DNA of 63,508 nucleotides from DASYRM01 sp036004405 (GCA_036004405.1 DASYRM010000099.1:1-63508); one strand, 5' to 3'; positions 40,617-48,618 are shown, counted from the first letter of the stretch. Notes: generated by a model from the sequence alone, not told the origin. Numbers and translations: made by a program.

Positions 40617-40650
40617 ACTGTACTACTGACATAGCACAGTAAGACTGTGC
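40617..40650. promoter_or_regulatory. Putative GntR/YtrA operator
   Basis: ACTGTACTAC (40617-40626) and TAGCACAGT (40632-40640) form an imperfect inverted repeat, and GCACAGT/ACTGTGC (40634-40640 and 40644-40650) form a perfect one around AAG. The ACTGT half-site thus occurs three times, 35 bp upstream of the GntR gene start on the minus strand. Autoregulation by the adjacent GntR protein is the natural reading. Confidence 0.45.
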
Positions 40651-40681
40651 ACCGCGCGCGGGGCGCTTGTCAAGTGGCCTC

Positions 40682-40764
40682 GGGCACATCTAAAGATGTG
40701 CCCCTACGACGGAGTGGCAGGCGCAGGGGCCGCCTTCAGGCTGCCTTCAGGCGGCCCGTCATTT
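40682..40764. repeat. Hairpin repeats with divergent stem
   Basis: GGGCACATCT/AGATGTGCCC (40682-40703) is followed by CTACGAC. Then comes an imperfect reverse-oriented copy: AGGGGCCGCCTTCAGGCTGC (40735 onward), then CTTCAGGCGGCCCGTCA. The first stem shares almost no bases with the usual GGCC stem, but it is palindromic and keeps the CTACG tail. The pair lies between the GntR gene start and the 3' end of the membrane protein gene. Confidence 0.75.
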
Positions 40765-40766
40765 TT

Positions 40767-41768
40767 CTAGCGGGGGATCAATTCGGCGGCGGGCGACTCC
40801 GGCCACGCGGGTGCGGGCACGGCGGTGTAGCTGGCGTGCGCCAGGTGCGCCTGGAAGAGGGCGGTCTGCGACGCCAGGAAGTGCAGCTTGATGGCGAGAC
40901 GGGCCAGCAGATACAGCTGGCCGGCGGCGAAGGCCAGCCACATGGCCAGGCCGGTGCCGTAGACGCCCGGCGCGGCCACCGACCACAGCGCGAGGAGCAT
41001 CACGAAGCCGGCGCCGTCGATCGCGTACAGCGCCGTGACGTCGAGCGGGTGATGCCACAGAAACCGGAGCGACGCGCGCAGCGCGCCGAGCGCGCTGCGG
41101 CGGTCCTCCACCACGAGACGGATGCGCGCGTAGTCGAACACGAGATTGAGCTTGAGCAGCACGACGCCGAAGATCACGTAGAACAGCAGGCGCCAGAAGA
41201 AGGCCGTGCGCTCGATTCCGAGGCCGCGCGTCAGGTCGCGCCAGAGGTCGAGGAAGAGCCACGGGTGCACGTAGGCGAACAGAAACCAGTAGATCAGCCC
41301 GCCGAGAGCCGTCAGCCGTGCGAGGCGGAAAAACAGCCGCCCCGACGCGCTGAAAAACCCGTGCGCGCGCGTGGGCCGCTGCCGCGCAAAGCGATCGAGG
41401 ACGCCGCCGCTGAGAAACGTCCAGAGCGCGAGGTAGCCGCCGAGCAGCCACATCAGCGCCGTGGGGGGATAGCGCGCGTCGAGCACGCGGCTCACGGCGT
41501 CGAGCGTGGACGCGAAGCCGATGATCGAGGGCGTGAAGGTGGCGCCCAGGCCGGTGGCCTGTGCCGTGAACTCGCGCCACCAGTCGTTGTTGACGCCGTC
41601 AGCCACGGCGCCGGCGGCCAGGCTCGAGCCGAGCTGCTCGGCGATCTGATCGCGCACGAGCATCGCGAAGGGCAGCGCGAGCAGGAACGTGAGTCCGTGC
41701 AGACCCAGCGCCATCAGAGATGCCTGCGTCACGCGGCGCCAGCCGCCGATCCAGCTCGCGACGACCAT
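40767..41768 (-). CDS. Multi-spanning hypothetical membrane protein
   Basis: 333 residues from ATG 41768, 2 bp after the M1 peptidase stop; the longer frame upstream is antisense or non-coding. About six hydrophobic helices are visible, for example TQASLMALGLHGLTFLLALP, GGYLALWTFLSGGVLDRF, GGLIYWFLFAYVHPWLFLD, RLLFYVIFGVVLLKLNLVF and the AMWLAFAAGQLYLLARLAI region. It is the third gene of a leftward operon after a secreted protein and an M1 peptidase. The function is unknown. Confidence 0.65.
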   Translation of the reverse strand: MVVASWIGGWRRVTQASLMALGLHGLTFLLALPFAMLVRDQIAEQLGSSLAAGAVADGVNNDWWREFTAQATGLGATFTPSIIGFASTLDAVSRVLDARYPPTALMWLLGGYLALWTFLSGGVLDRFARQRPTRAHGFFSASGRLFFRLARLTALGGLIYWFLFAYVHPWLFLDLWRDLTRGLGIERTAFFWRLLFYVIFGVVLLKLNLVFDYARIRLVVEDRRSALGALRASLRFLWHHPLDVTALYAIDGAGFVMLLALWSVAAPGVYGTGLAMWLAFAAGQLYLLARLAIKLHFLASQTALFQAHLAHASYTAVPAPAWPESPAAELIPR

Positions 41769-41770
41769 GA

Positions 41771-43783
41771 TCAGCCGAAGATCCCCGAGGTGATCATCAG
41801 CTCCTGCAGCCAGACCATCCACGCCAGCGACCACTTGCGCGCGGCTTCGGCGGCGCGCGGCTGCGTGGTACGTGAGTTGTTGGTGCGGTTGATGTCGAGG
41901 AGGAGCACCTGGCCCGGATCGATCTCGACGCGCGTGACGCGGGCGGGTCGCTCGTAGGCGTAGATGACCCGGCGATCCTTGCCGTCCCAATGCTCGGTTG
42001 CCTGCTGGCCGTCGGCGAATGTCGTCACCACGTCCACCGGAAACGTCGCCTCGCCCAGCCGCTGCGCCACTACGACCGCGCGCGTGCGCCCCTGGCTCAA
42101 CGGCTCCTGCTTCAACTCCTGCACCGCATAGTCGAACGTGTTCGAGGTGCGGACGACCTGGTCGAAGAACGACGTGAGGTCCTGTCCCGAGACCTCGTTG
42201 ACGACCTGGAAGAAGTCCTGCGGCCGCGGATGCCTGAACTTCCAGCGGTCGAAGTAGGTGGCCATCACCTTCTGCATCGTCGGCCAGCCGAGGTGCCGTT
42301 CGAGCGTATGCATCCAGAGCGCCGTCTTCGCGTACGTAATCGCGTTGGCCGAGCGGGGCCAGTAGCGGAACGTCGGCGTCGTCTGCGCGTCCGACTTCGC
42401 GTCGGGACGGTAGGCCGGCATGCGGTTGCCGTCCACTTCGCGCGAGAGCGGCACGTTGAGCGCATAGGGGATGAAGCCGCCGAACGTGCGGACGGCCATC
42501 AGGTTCGACCGGCGCGTTTCTTCGATCACACGCGCCGTGGCCCAGGTGTTGAACCCCTCATCCATCCACCCGTTCTCGAATTCGTTCGTCGCCACGACGC
42601 CGTACCACCACTGGTGTCCCGTCTCGTGCGTGATCGTCAAGTCCGGGGTGGCGACCGATGCCGGCGACAGCCAGTTGGCGCGGCCGGTGAAAATCATCGG
42701 GTATTCCATGCCGTCGCTGTTGCTCTGATCGGCGGGATCGACGATGGTGATGTTGCCGTAGGGATATGCCCCGAACCACTGTCCGTAGTATTCGAGCGCG
42801 GCGGCCGCGGCCGCGAACTGCCGCGTCTCCTGGCCGCGGTGCTCCGGGCGGAGCAGTAGACGCATCTCGACGCTCGGCAGCTTCGGGTGGTTGAACGCGC
42901 GCCGCTCCTCGACGAACGACGGGCTGGTCGTCCAGCCGAAGTCGGCCACGTCGTCGGCGTGATAGCTGTGCGTGGTGGTGCCGTCGGCATTGTCCACACG
43001 GCGCATCTCGCGGCCGGTGGCGCCCAGTGTGTAGCCGCCCGGCACGGTCATCTGCACGTTGTAGACGCCGAAGTCGGCGTAGAACTCGGTGGCGTTGTGG
43101 AACTGGTGGGTGTTCCAGCCGCCGTCCTCGAGCACGCCGATCTTCGGGAACCACTGCCCGAAGAAGAAGTAGTCCCCAATCCAGCCGGTGCGTGCCGCGG
43201 CAAACGGGATGCGGCCGGTCCATTCGATCTCGATCTGCACCGTCGCCGCCGGCCCGACGGTGTCCGGCAGCGTCACGGCCATGACCGTCCGATCGGCACC
43301 GTTGCCGTCGTCGGGCGCCAGATAGCGGATTGCGGCGGTGAGATCGGCCGCGACGCCCCCGGCGGGCGTGACCTTGATCGACGTCACATCGCTGGCGCCA
43401 GTTTCCTCGGGCCGCCGCACCACATCGCGCGGCCGCGCCGGCGCTTGAGCGCGCAGGCGGCTCTCGCGCAGCCAGGTCGAGTCGTCGTTTCTCCACGCGT
43501 TCCAGTAGAGGTGAAACTGCAGCTCGTTGCTGGTGGCCGCGCTGATATTGCGCCAGCGGATCGTCTCGCGCCCCTTGATCTCCTTGCGGACCGGGTCGAG
43601 CCGGACGGTGATGTCGTAGCTGGCGTTGCGCGGCGACAGTGCCTCGGGGAGCGGCTGGTCGAAGGTCTGCACGCCGCCGCGCGACGGTACCGCGGCCGGA
43701 GCCGGTTGCTGCCCGACGGCGAGGTCGACGGCCGCGATCAGGACTGCGCCGATGACGATCGAAAGAAGGACGGGCCTGCGCAC
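41771..43783 (-). CDS. Secreted M1-family metallopeptidase
   Basis: About 670 residues from GTG 43783, giving a signal anchor (VRRPVLLSIVIGAVLIAAVD). The catalytic zinc site is HETGH (His386, Glu387, His390) with the third ligand Glu409 in NGWMDEGFNTW, exactly the H-E-x2-H-x18-E spacing of M1. An N-terminal beta domain carries YDITVRLDPVRKEIKGRE. The aminopeptidase exopeptidase motif GAMEN is not obvious; GMEYPMI stands at that position, so peptide specificity may differ. It probably works outside the cytoplasm. Confidence 0.85.
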   Translation of the reverse strand: MRRPVLLSIVIGAVLIAAVDLAVGQQPAPAAVPSRGGVQTFDQPLPEALSPRNASYDITVRLDPVRKEIKGRETIRWRNISAATSNELQFHLYWNAWRNDDSTWLRESRLRAQAPARPRDVVRRPEETGASDVTSIKVTPAGGVAADLTAAIRYLAPDDGNGADRTVMAVTLPDTVGPAATVQIEIEWTGRIPFAAARTGWIGDYFFFGQWFPKIGVLEDGGWNTHQFHNATEFYADFGVYNVQMTVPGGYTLGATGREMRRVDNADGTTTHSYHADDVADFGWTTSPSFVEERRAFNHPKLPSVEMRLLLRPEHRGQETRQFAAAAAALEYYGQWFGAYPYGNITIVDPADQSNSDGMEYPMIFTGRANWLSPASVATPDLTITHETGHQWWYGVVATNEFENGWMDEGFNTWATARVIEETRRSNLMAVRTFGGFIPYALNVPLSREVDGNRMPAYRPDAKSDAQTTPTFRYWPRSANAITYAKTALWMHTLERHLGWPTMQKVMATYFDRWKFRHPRPQDFFQVVNEVSGQDLTSFFDQVVRTSNTFDYAVQELKQEPLSQGRTRAVVVAQRLGEATFPVDVVTTFADGQQATEHWDGKDRRVIYAYERPARVTRVEIDPGQVLLLDINRTNNSRTTQPRAAEAARKWSLAWMVWLQELMITSGIFG

Positions 43784-43797
43784 GCTCAGGCTGAATC

Positions 43798-44577
43798 TTA
43801 CTTGTCCCACCCCGAGGGCGCGCCGATCGGCAGCGTCTCGAGGATGGCCTCGGCCGCATGGATCTTGCCGTCGTAGACCTTGAACGCCTCGAAGGTCACG
43901 CGGTAGGTGAGCCCGGCGAGCTTGGGGACCGCCTGACCCTTCATGTTCTCGCAGCTCGGCGGCCGGAACACGCAGCCGGGGCCCGCCATCTTCTGCCCGT
44001 TCTCGAACCGGTAGGCGTCCGACGACAAGGGCACGTCGGGATTCACGAAGCTCCCGGCGCGCAGTCCGGCAGGGTAGAGCGACGCGATGCGCACGAGGTC
44101 TTGGCGTGTGTTGCGCTCTGCGCCGGTGGGCACGTGGGCCATGCCCGGGTTGGGCGCCTTGAAGTTGTCGGGCTGGAAGAGCACGCCTTCTTCGCGGCTG
44201 CGCACGACCATCGATTCGATCTCGGTCACCCGGCGGTTCGCGATCTTCAGCCGCACGGCCAGCAGCACCGGTGTGCCGCCCTCTTCTGCGACGCCAAATG
44301 TGGCGGCCACGCCCTCGCGCACATCGATGAAGTCCTGCCGGTACGGGCGCAGCGCCGTGATGTTCTTCCACAGCCCGTCGCCAAGCGCGATCTCCTTGGT
44401 GTCCTCGGTGATGCGCACGCGATCCGCGACCGGCACCTTCGCGGGATCGTGCGCGGTCATCGCGGCGAGATACGTGCCGACGATGCCGGTGAGGCACGTG
44501 CGGTCGCAGGCCTGGGCGGCCGACGGCCGTGGAGCGACGAGCACCAGCGCCAGGAGCGGGAGGACAGTTCGAAGCAT
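43798..44577 (-). CDS. Secreted hypothetical protein (DUF8021-like)
   Basis: 259 residues with a signal peptide (MLRTVLPLLALVLVAPRPSA) and two early cysteines (ACDRTCLTGIVGTYLAAMTA). The N-terminal C-D-R-x-C-L-x-G-x-V-x-x-Y-L-x-A-x-x-A-H-D-P pattern is what I recall for DUF8021; the family call is tentative. It is the first gene of the operon with the M1 peptidase, 14 bp upstream of it. Function unknown. Confidence 0.58.
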   Translation of the reverse strand: MLRTVLPLLALVLVAPRPSAAQACDRTCLTGIVGTYLAAMTAHDPAKVPVADRVRITEDTKEIALGDGLWKNITALRPYRQDFIDVREGVAATFGVAEEGGTPVLLAVRLKIANRRVTEIESMVVRSREEGVLFQPDNFKAPNPGMAHVPTGAERNTRQDLVRIASLYPAGLRAGSFVNPDVPLSSDAYRFENGQKMAGPGCVFRPPSCENMKGQAVPKLAGLTYRVTFEAFKVYDGKIHAAEAILETLPIGAPSGWDK

Positions 44578-44623
44578 GCGCGGATTCTATCCCCGCGGGT
44601 CCGCGGGCGGTCATAGGACATTG

Positions 44624-44652
44624 ACAGATACATCTGTTACTGATATATCTGT
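44624..44652. promoter_or_regulatory. Putative PadR operator, two tandem palindromes
   Basis: ACAGATACATCTGT (44624-44637) and ACTGATATATCTGT (44639-44652) are two 14-bp near-identical palindromes, 15 bp centre to centre, ending 3 bp before the ATG of the first gene. They share 12 of 14 bases. The PadR-type regulator is encoded two genes later in the same operon, so it likely binds here to control its own expression. Confidence 0.6.
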
Positions 44653-44655
44653 GGC

Positions 44656-45153
44656 ATGCATATAGAACCTCGTCGTTTGCGCGGACTCGCCGTCGTGCTG
44701 CTGGCGGCAGGTGTCGCGGCAGCCGCCGCGCAGGTCAAACCGGACTTCTCGGGAGAATGGCTACTGAACCGGCAGGCGAGCACCTTGCCGCCGCCGGTGT
44801 CCAATGTCGAGAGCGGCGTCGTGCGCATCGAGCATCGCGAGCCGTCGTTCGGCTTTCATCGCAGCTATGTGACCGCCGGCGCGCCGCGGGACGGCGGTTA
44901 CACGATTCGCACCGATGGTTCGGAGAGCACCGAATCGGGGCCGCAGGGGGCGACGACGACCTCGACACTGCGCTGGGACGGCCCGGCGCTGGTGCTGGAC
45001 ATGCGCATCACCGGACCCGGTTTCGAGGCCACCAATGTGGTGCGCTACGAGCTGCTCGACGGCGGGAAGCGGCTGCGCGCCACCGAACAGGGGCGCAGCA
45101 AGCAGCTCCCACAAGGCAATCACGACGCCATTTGGATCTACGATCGGCGCTGA
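44656..45153 (+). CDS. Secreted hypothetical protein heading a PadR operon
   Basis: 165 residues with a signal peptide (LAVVLLAAGVAAAAAQVKPD). The mature part is beta-rich, starting DFSGEWLLNRQAS, similar in style to lipocalin-like secreted proteins of Acidobacteria. It directly follows the palindromic operator and precedes the PadR gene by 5 bp. The function is unknown; expression is probably PadR-controlled. Confidence 0.62.
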   Translation: MHIEPRRLRGLAVVLLAAGVAAAAAQVKPDFSGEWLLNRQASTLPPPVSNVESGVVRIEHREPSFGFHRSYVTAGAPRDGGYTIRTDGSESTESGPQGATTTSTLRWDGPALVLDMRITGPGFEATNVVRYELLDGGKRLRATEQGRSKQLPQGNHDAIWIYDRR

Positions 45154-45158
45154 CGACC

Positions 45159-45506
45159 ATGCCTGCGTATCAACCGCTCACGCCTGCCGTCTTCCACGTG
45201 CTGCTGGCGCTGGCCGACGGCGACAAGCACGGCTACGCCATCATGAAGAGCGTCGAAGAGCACACGGCCGGCACGCTGAAGATGGGAGCCGGCACGCTCT
45301 ACGGGACGTTGCAGCGACTGACCGACGCCGGCTGGGTCCTGGAGGTCACGCCGCCGCAGGCGGTGTCGGTGCGTGACGAGCGGCGCCGCTTCTATCGGCT
45401 CACGAGCGACGGCCGCCACGCGCTCGGTGGAGAAGTACGACGGCTCGAGGACCTGGTACGGATCGCGCGCCGCTCACGCGGCGTGCCCAAGACGGCCCGC
45501 CACTGA
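45159..45506 (+). CDS. PadR-family transcriptional regulator
   Basis: 115 residues from ATG 45159. LTPAVFHVLLALADGDKHGYAIMKSVEEHT is the PadR winged-helix start, followed by the wing motif GAGTLYGTLQRLTDAGWV and a dimerisation helix (RRFYRLTSDGRHALGGEVRR). It is cytoplasmic and probably a repressor. The palindromes at 44624-44652 are the likely target. A small membrane protein gene follows at 14 bp. Confidence 0.88.
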   Translation: MPAYQPLTPAVFHVLLALADGDKHGYAIMKSVEEHTAGTLKMGAGTLYGTLQRLTDAGWVLEVTPPQAVSVRDERRRFYRLTSDGRHALGGEVRRLEDLVRIARRSRGVPKTARH

Positions 45507-45520
45507 CGAGGGAGGAGATC

Positions 45521-45958
45521 GTGCGCCATGCCTACGACACGCTCCTGCGTTTGTATCCCGAAGCCTTCCGCCGCCGCTACGGCGTGGAGATGTCGCTCGA
45601 CTTCGCCGACGGGTGGAACGAAGCCCGGGCGAACGGGCCCACCGCGGCGCTCGCGTTCGCGACGCGCGCCGCTGGAGATCTGGCCGTGAGCCTCGTGCGC
45701 GAGTGGATTCGCGGCTCGCGGCTGGCGATCGGCGCCGCCGCTGCGGCGGTGACACTGCTGCTCTGGGGCCTGGCGTTGCGGCCGTGGGCGTGGAAGTGGG
45801 ACATTCAGCCGGGACCCCGCAATCCTGGCCCGGTCGCGGACGTCACCGCGGGACAACTTCTCGCGCTCGCCGCGGCGGCGATGATTCCCGTCATCCTGGT
45901 GCTGCTCTTCGCCACGCGCATGGTCAAACGACGCGAGCTTCCCCGTCGGCGGCTGTAA
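45521..45958 (+). CDS. Small membrane protein next to PadR gene
   Basis: 145 residues from GTG 45521, with GGGAGGAG upstream. The N-terminus, YDTLLRLYPEAFRRRYGVEM, resembles the cytoplasmic N-terminal segment of acidobacterial ADOP permeases. Two hydrophobic helices follow (LAIGAAAAAVTLLLWGLAL and LLALAAAAMIPVILVLLFA). It could be a relic or an accessory of an ADOP-like permease. Function unknown. Confidence 0.58.
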   Translation: MRHAYDTLLRLYPEAFRRRYGVEMSLDFADGWNEARANGPTAALAFATRAAGDLAVSLVREWIRGSRLAIGAAAAAVTLLLWGLALRPWAWKWDIQPGPRNPGPVADVTAGQLLALAAAAMIPVILVLLFATRMVKRRELPRRRL

Positions 45959-46007
45959 TCGCGTGATACGATCCGCGGCCTCCAGACTCCTTTCTCGCGA
46001 GGCCGCC

Positions 46008-47240
46008 ATGAATCGCCGCTCGTCGTGGGCCGCTGCCGCTCTCGTTCTGCTCTTCGCCGGTGCTTTGGTTGCGCAGGGGCCAGGCCAGGCCGTGGCACCG
46101 CCGACCCTGCCCGCTGACTTCAACACGCAGACCGGGCAGCGCATTCGCGTCACCATGGTCGCCGGTGGCCTCTTCCACCCCTGGAGCATCGTGTTCCCGG
46201 ACGCGCGCACGATTCTGGTGGCCGAGAAGAACGGCAAGATCCGGGTGATCAAGGACGGCGTGCTGCAGGCGCAGCCGCTGGGGGAAGCGCCGCCGCATCC
46301 CGCCTCGGACAACGGCCTGCAGTTCCTGGCGCTGCACCCGCAGTTCGCGCAGAACAAGTTCGTCTACCTGTCCTATCCGAAACGCCGCGACAAGGGGACG
46401 ACGCTCGGCATCTCACGCGGCCGATTCGACGGGACGACGCTCGCGGACGTGAAGGAGATTTTCGTCGCCGATGCGTGGGAAACCAGCGGCAACCTCGCGG
46501 GGCGACTCTTCTTCGGTCCCGACGGGATGCTCTATGCCACGGTAGGCGACCGCGATCGGATCTGCTGCGACGCGAATCAACGTCGTCCGGATGGTTCCGA
46601 TGACAACAGCCTGCGCATGAAGGCGCAGTCGCTCGAGAGCGACGCCGGCAAGACGCTGCGCTTGAAGGACGACGGCACCATTCCGCCCGACAACCCGTTC
46701 GTCGGCCGCGCCGGAGCGAAACCGGAAATCTTCACCTACGGGCACCGCAACGGATACGGGCTGGCAATCCATCCGCAGACCGGCGAGCTGTGGCAGACGG
46801 AGATCGGGCCGCTCGGCGGCGACGAGGTGAACGTCCTGGTGGCCGGGCACAACTACGGGTGGCCGGTGGTGTCGATGGGGCGCAACTACACCGGCTCTCT
46901 GGTGTCGGACAAGCCGTGGTACCGCGAGGGGATGGACAACCCGCGGATGTTCTGGGTGCCCTCGATCAGCCCGTCGAGCCTGCTGTTCTACAACGGCGAT
47001 CGCTTCAAGGGGTGGAAAGGCAGCATGTTCATCGGCGGCCTCACCAACCGCACGCTGCTTCGCGTGTCGTTCAACCAGCCGTCGCAGGCGGAACGGCGCG
47101 AGCCGCTCCTGACCTCGCTCGGCGTCCGCCCACGCGACATCCAGCTCGGTCCGGACGGAAACCTCTACATCGCTACCGAAGGCGCCAGCGGCGGCAACGC
47201 CAGCGACGGGCTCGTGCTCAAGATCGAACCGATTCAATAG
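46008..47240 (+). CDS. PQQ-dependent sugar dehydrogenase (glucose/sorbosone family)
   Basis: 410 residues from ATG 46008 with a signal peptide (SWAAAALVLLFAGALVAQ). The six-bladed propeller shows the family pattern: VTMVAGGLFHPWSIVFPD, ILVAEKNGKIRVI, GRLFFGPDGMLYATVGDRDR, YGHRNGYGLAIHPQTGELW and EIGPLGGDEVNVL with the usual His/Arg cofactor residues (GHRNGYG). It is probably periplasmic and oxidises an aldose or sorbosone. The TAG stop starts a nonamer array shared with a converging gene. Confidence 0.85.
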   Translation: MNRRSSWAAAALVLLFAGALVAQGPGQAVAPPTLPADFNTQTGQRIRVTMVAGGLFHPWSIVFPDARTILVAEKNGKIRVIKDGVLQAQPLGEAPPHPASDNGLQFLALHPQFAQNKFVYLSYPKRRDKGTTLGISRGRFDGTTLADVKEIFVADAWETSGNLAGRLFFGPDGMLYATVGDRDRICCDANQRRPDGSDDNSLRMKAQSLESDAGKTLRLKDDGTIPPDNPFVGRAGAKPEIFTYGHRNGYGLAIHPQTGELWQTEIGPLGGDEVNVLVAGHNYGWPVVSMGRNYTGSLVSDKPWYREGMDNPRMFWVPSISPSSLLFYNGDRFKGWKGSMFIGGLTNRTLLRVSFNQPSQAERREPLLTSLGVRPRDIQLGPDGNLYIATEGASGGNASDGLVLKIEPIQ

Positions 47241-47261
47241 GTCAGGTAAGTCAGGTAGGTC
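47238..47261 (+). repeat. Nonamer tandem repeat at a stop codon
   Basis: From the TAG stop of the dehydrogenase gene, units of the form GTCAGGTAA follow with stops at 47238, 47247 and 47256, 9 bp apart. The array passes directly into the palindrome at 47250-47273. The unit differs in its first bases from the arrays at 9042 and 33327 but keeps the same period and GGTA core. Confidence 0.65.
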
Positions 47262-47273
47262 GACCCACCTGAC
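47250..47273. terminator. Palindrome between convergent genes
   Basis: GTCAGGTAGGTC (47250-47261) and GACCCACCTGAC (47262-47273) pair over 12 bp with one mismatch. The following CTA at 47275-47277 is the TAG stop of the opposite gene. A bidirectional terminator is likely; no strong T-run is visible. Confidence 0.6.
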
Positions 47274-47274
47274 C

Positions 47275-48087
47275 CTACTGTTTTCCGAAGCGCTGGTTCT
47301 CCTCGCAGATGAACTCGATGATCTCCTGCTCCGGCATGATGCGCTGGTTGACGCGCACGGTCCACGGCCTGGTGTAGACCTTCGGGTCGTTCACGGTGAC
47401 GTCGATCGTCATCCGCCCGTAGGTGGGCCGGCGGATGCGTTCCGTGATGGTCGCGGCGTCGGTGACCGGCGAGCCGATGATGTCGAGCCAGCCGTCCTCC
47501 CGCATGTGCGTCGTTTCCACGACGAGCGTGTCGCCCTCCCAGCGGCCGGTGGAGTAGCCGTAGTACCACGGCTGCGGATCGCCCGTCGGCGCCTTGCGCC
47601 CGTCCAGGAAGATCTGCCGGATGCCGGAGCTGGCCTCGTAGAGGATGACCAGGAGCTTCGATGTCTGCACGAACTTCCGCGGCGCGCCCTGCGTGTGGAA
47701 CTGCACGATGCCCATCGGCAGGCACCACGCCTCCGGGTTGTCCTTGCTGTTGTCGGCGACCCGCTTCTTCAACGTCTCCTGGCCGAGCGGCGTGAAGGGG
47801 AGCCCGCCCTTGATGTTCTGCCCCACGTCGCGGAAGCCGGCCGCCGGCGGCGCGTCGGGATCGGCGGGCGGCGGGGTGCCCCGGCCGGGAGCGGCGTTGT
47901 CGCCCTGCCACAGGCCCGAGAGGTCGGGCTTCCCGTCGGCCGTGCGCGGCGCGGCCGCATCGAGGTTGACCTCGCCCTTCGCGTTGCGCGGCACACTCGG
48001 GTCCGGATGGTTGGGCCACTGCGCGAGCAGCGACGTCGAGAGTGCGGCGACGATGCCGGCAACCGTGACGAGCCCTTTGGAAGTCAT
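47275..48087 (-). CDS. Secreted hypothetical protein
   Basis: 270 residues with a signal peptide (TVAGIVAALSTSLLAQ). The repeated proline and aspartate-rich N-terminal part (NHPDPSVPRNAKGEVNLDAA) is followed by a beta-rich domain with PWYYGYSTGRWEGDTLVVET. The final residues EIIEFICEENQRFGKQ are typical of a group of acidobacterial secreted proteins of unknown role. It converges with the dehydrogenase gene and is divergent from the DUF6152 gene. Confidence 0.6.
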   Translation of the reverse strand: MTSKGLVTVAGIVAALSTSLLAQWPNHPDPSVPRNAKGEVNLDAAAPRTADGKPDLSGLWQGDNAAPGRGTPPPADPDAPPAAGFRDVGQNIKGGLPFTPLGQETLKKRVADNSKDNPEAWCLPMGIVQFHTQGAPRKFVQTSKLLVILYEASSGIRQIFLDGRKAPTGDPQPWYYGYSTGRWEGDTLVVETTHMREDGWLDIIGSPVTDAATITERIRRPTYGRMTIDVTVNDPKVYTRPWTVRVNQRIMPEQEIIEFICEENQRFGKQ

Positions 48088-48105
48088 CGCGCGGTATTAT
48101 GCTCG

Positions 48106-48134
48106 ACGCGGTCCGCAAAGAACGCGGACCGCGT
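48106..48134. repeat. Perfect hairpin in a divergent promoter region
   Basis: ACGCGGTCCGC (48106-48116) and GCGGACCGCGT (48124-48134) pair perfectly over 11 bp around AAAGAAC. It lies between the secreted protein gene (start 48087) and the DUF6152 gene (start 48190). Role unknown; a protein-binding site or an RNA structure in the DUF6152 leader is possible. Confidence 0.55.
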
Positions 48135-48189
48135 GGGCAGTGTCTGGCAAACCGGCTTAACGCCGGGTTCGCTATTCAGGAGTTCAGGG

Positions 48190-48618
48190 ATGTGGTCCAG
48201 GTCGATCGTCGCGGGCGTCGTGAGCCTTGCCGCCCTCCTCGGGGCGGTGCCGCTCCAGGCCCACCATGCCTTTGCGGCCGAGTACGATCGCGACAAGCCG
48301 ATCACGCTGACCGGTACGGTGACAAAGCTCGAGTGGACCAACCCCCACGCCCGCATCTACATCGACGTCAAGGACGACAAGGGCGAGATGGTCAACTGGG
48401 ACTTCGAGCTCGGGCCGCCAAACGGCCTGATGCGCCGCGGCTGGAACCGCAACTCGCTGAAGGCCGGCCACGTGGTCACCATCGAAGCGTTTCTGTCCAA
48501 GACCAATCCCCGCGGCGCCAACGCCCGCTCGGTGAAGCTCCCGGACGGCCGTCAGGTGTTCGCCGGCTCGTCCTTCGATACCGGCCCCGCGCAGGAAGAC
48601 CCCACCTCGACGAAATAG
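48190..48618 (+). CDS. Secreted DUF6152-like protein, second copy
   Basis: 142 residues from ATG 48190, with a signal peptide (SIVAGVVSLAALLGAVPLQA) followed by HHAFAAEYDRDKPITLTGT, the His-His start seen in the other copies. The following strands, WTNPHARIYIDVKDDKG and WNRNSLKAGHVVTIEAF, fit an OB-like fold. It is followed by a gene for a secreted protein of 309 residues. Confidence 0.78.
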   Translation: MWSRSIVAGVVSLAALLGAVPLQAHHAFAAEYDRDKPITLTGTVTKLEWTNPHARIYIDVKDDKGEMVNWDFELGPPNGLMRRGWNRNSLKAGHVVTIEAFLSKTNPRGANARSVKLPDGRQVFAGSSFDTGPAQEDPTSTK

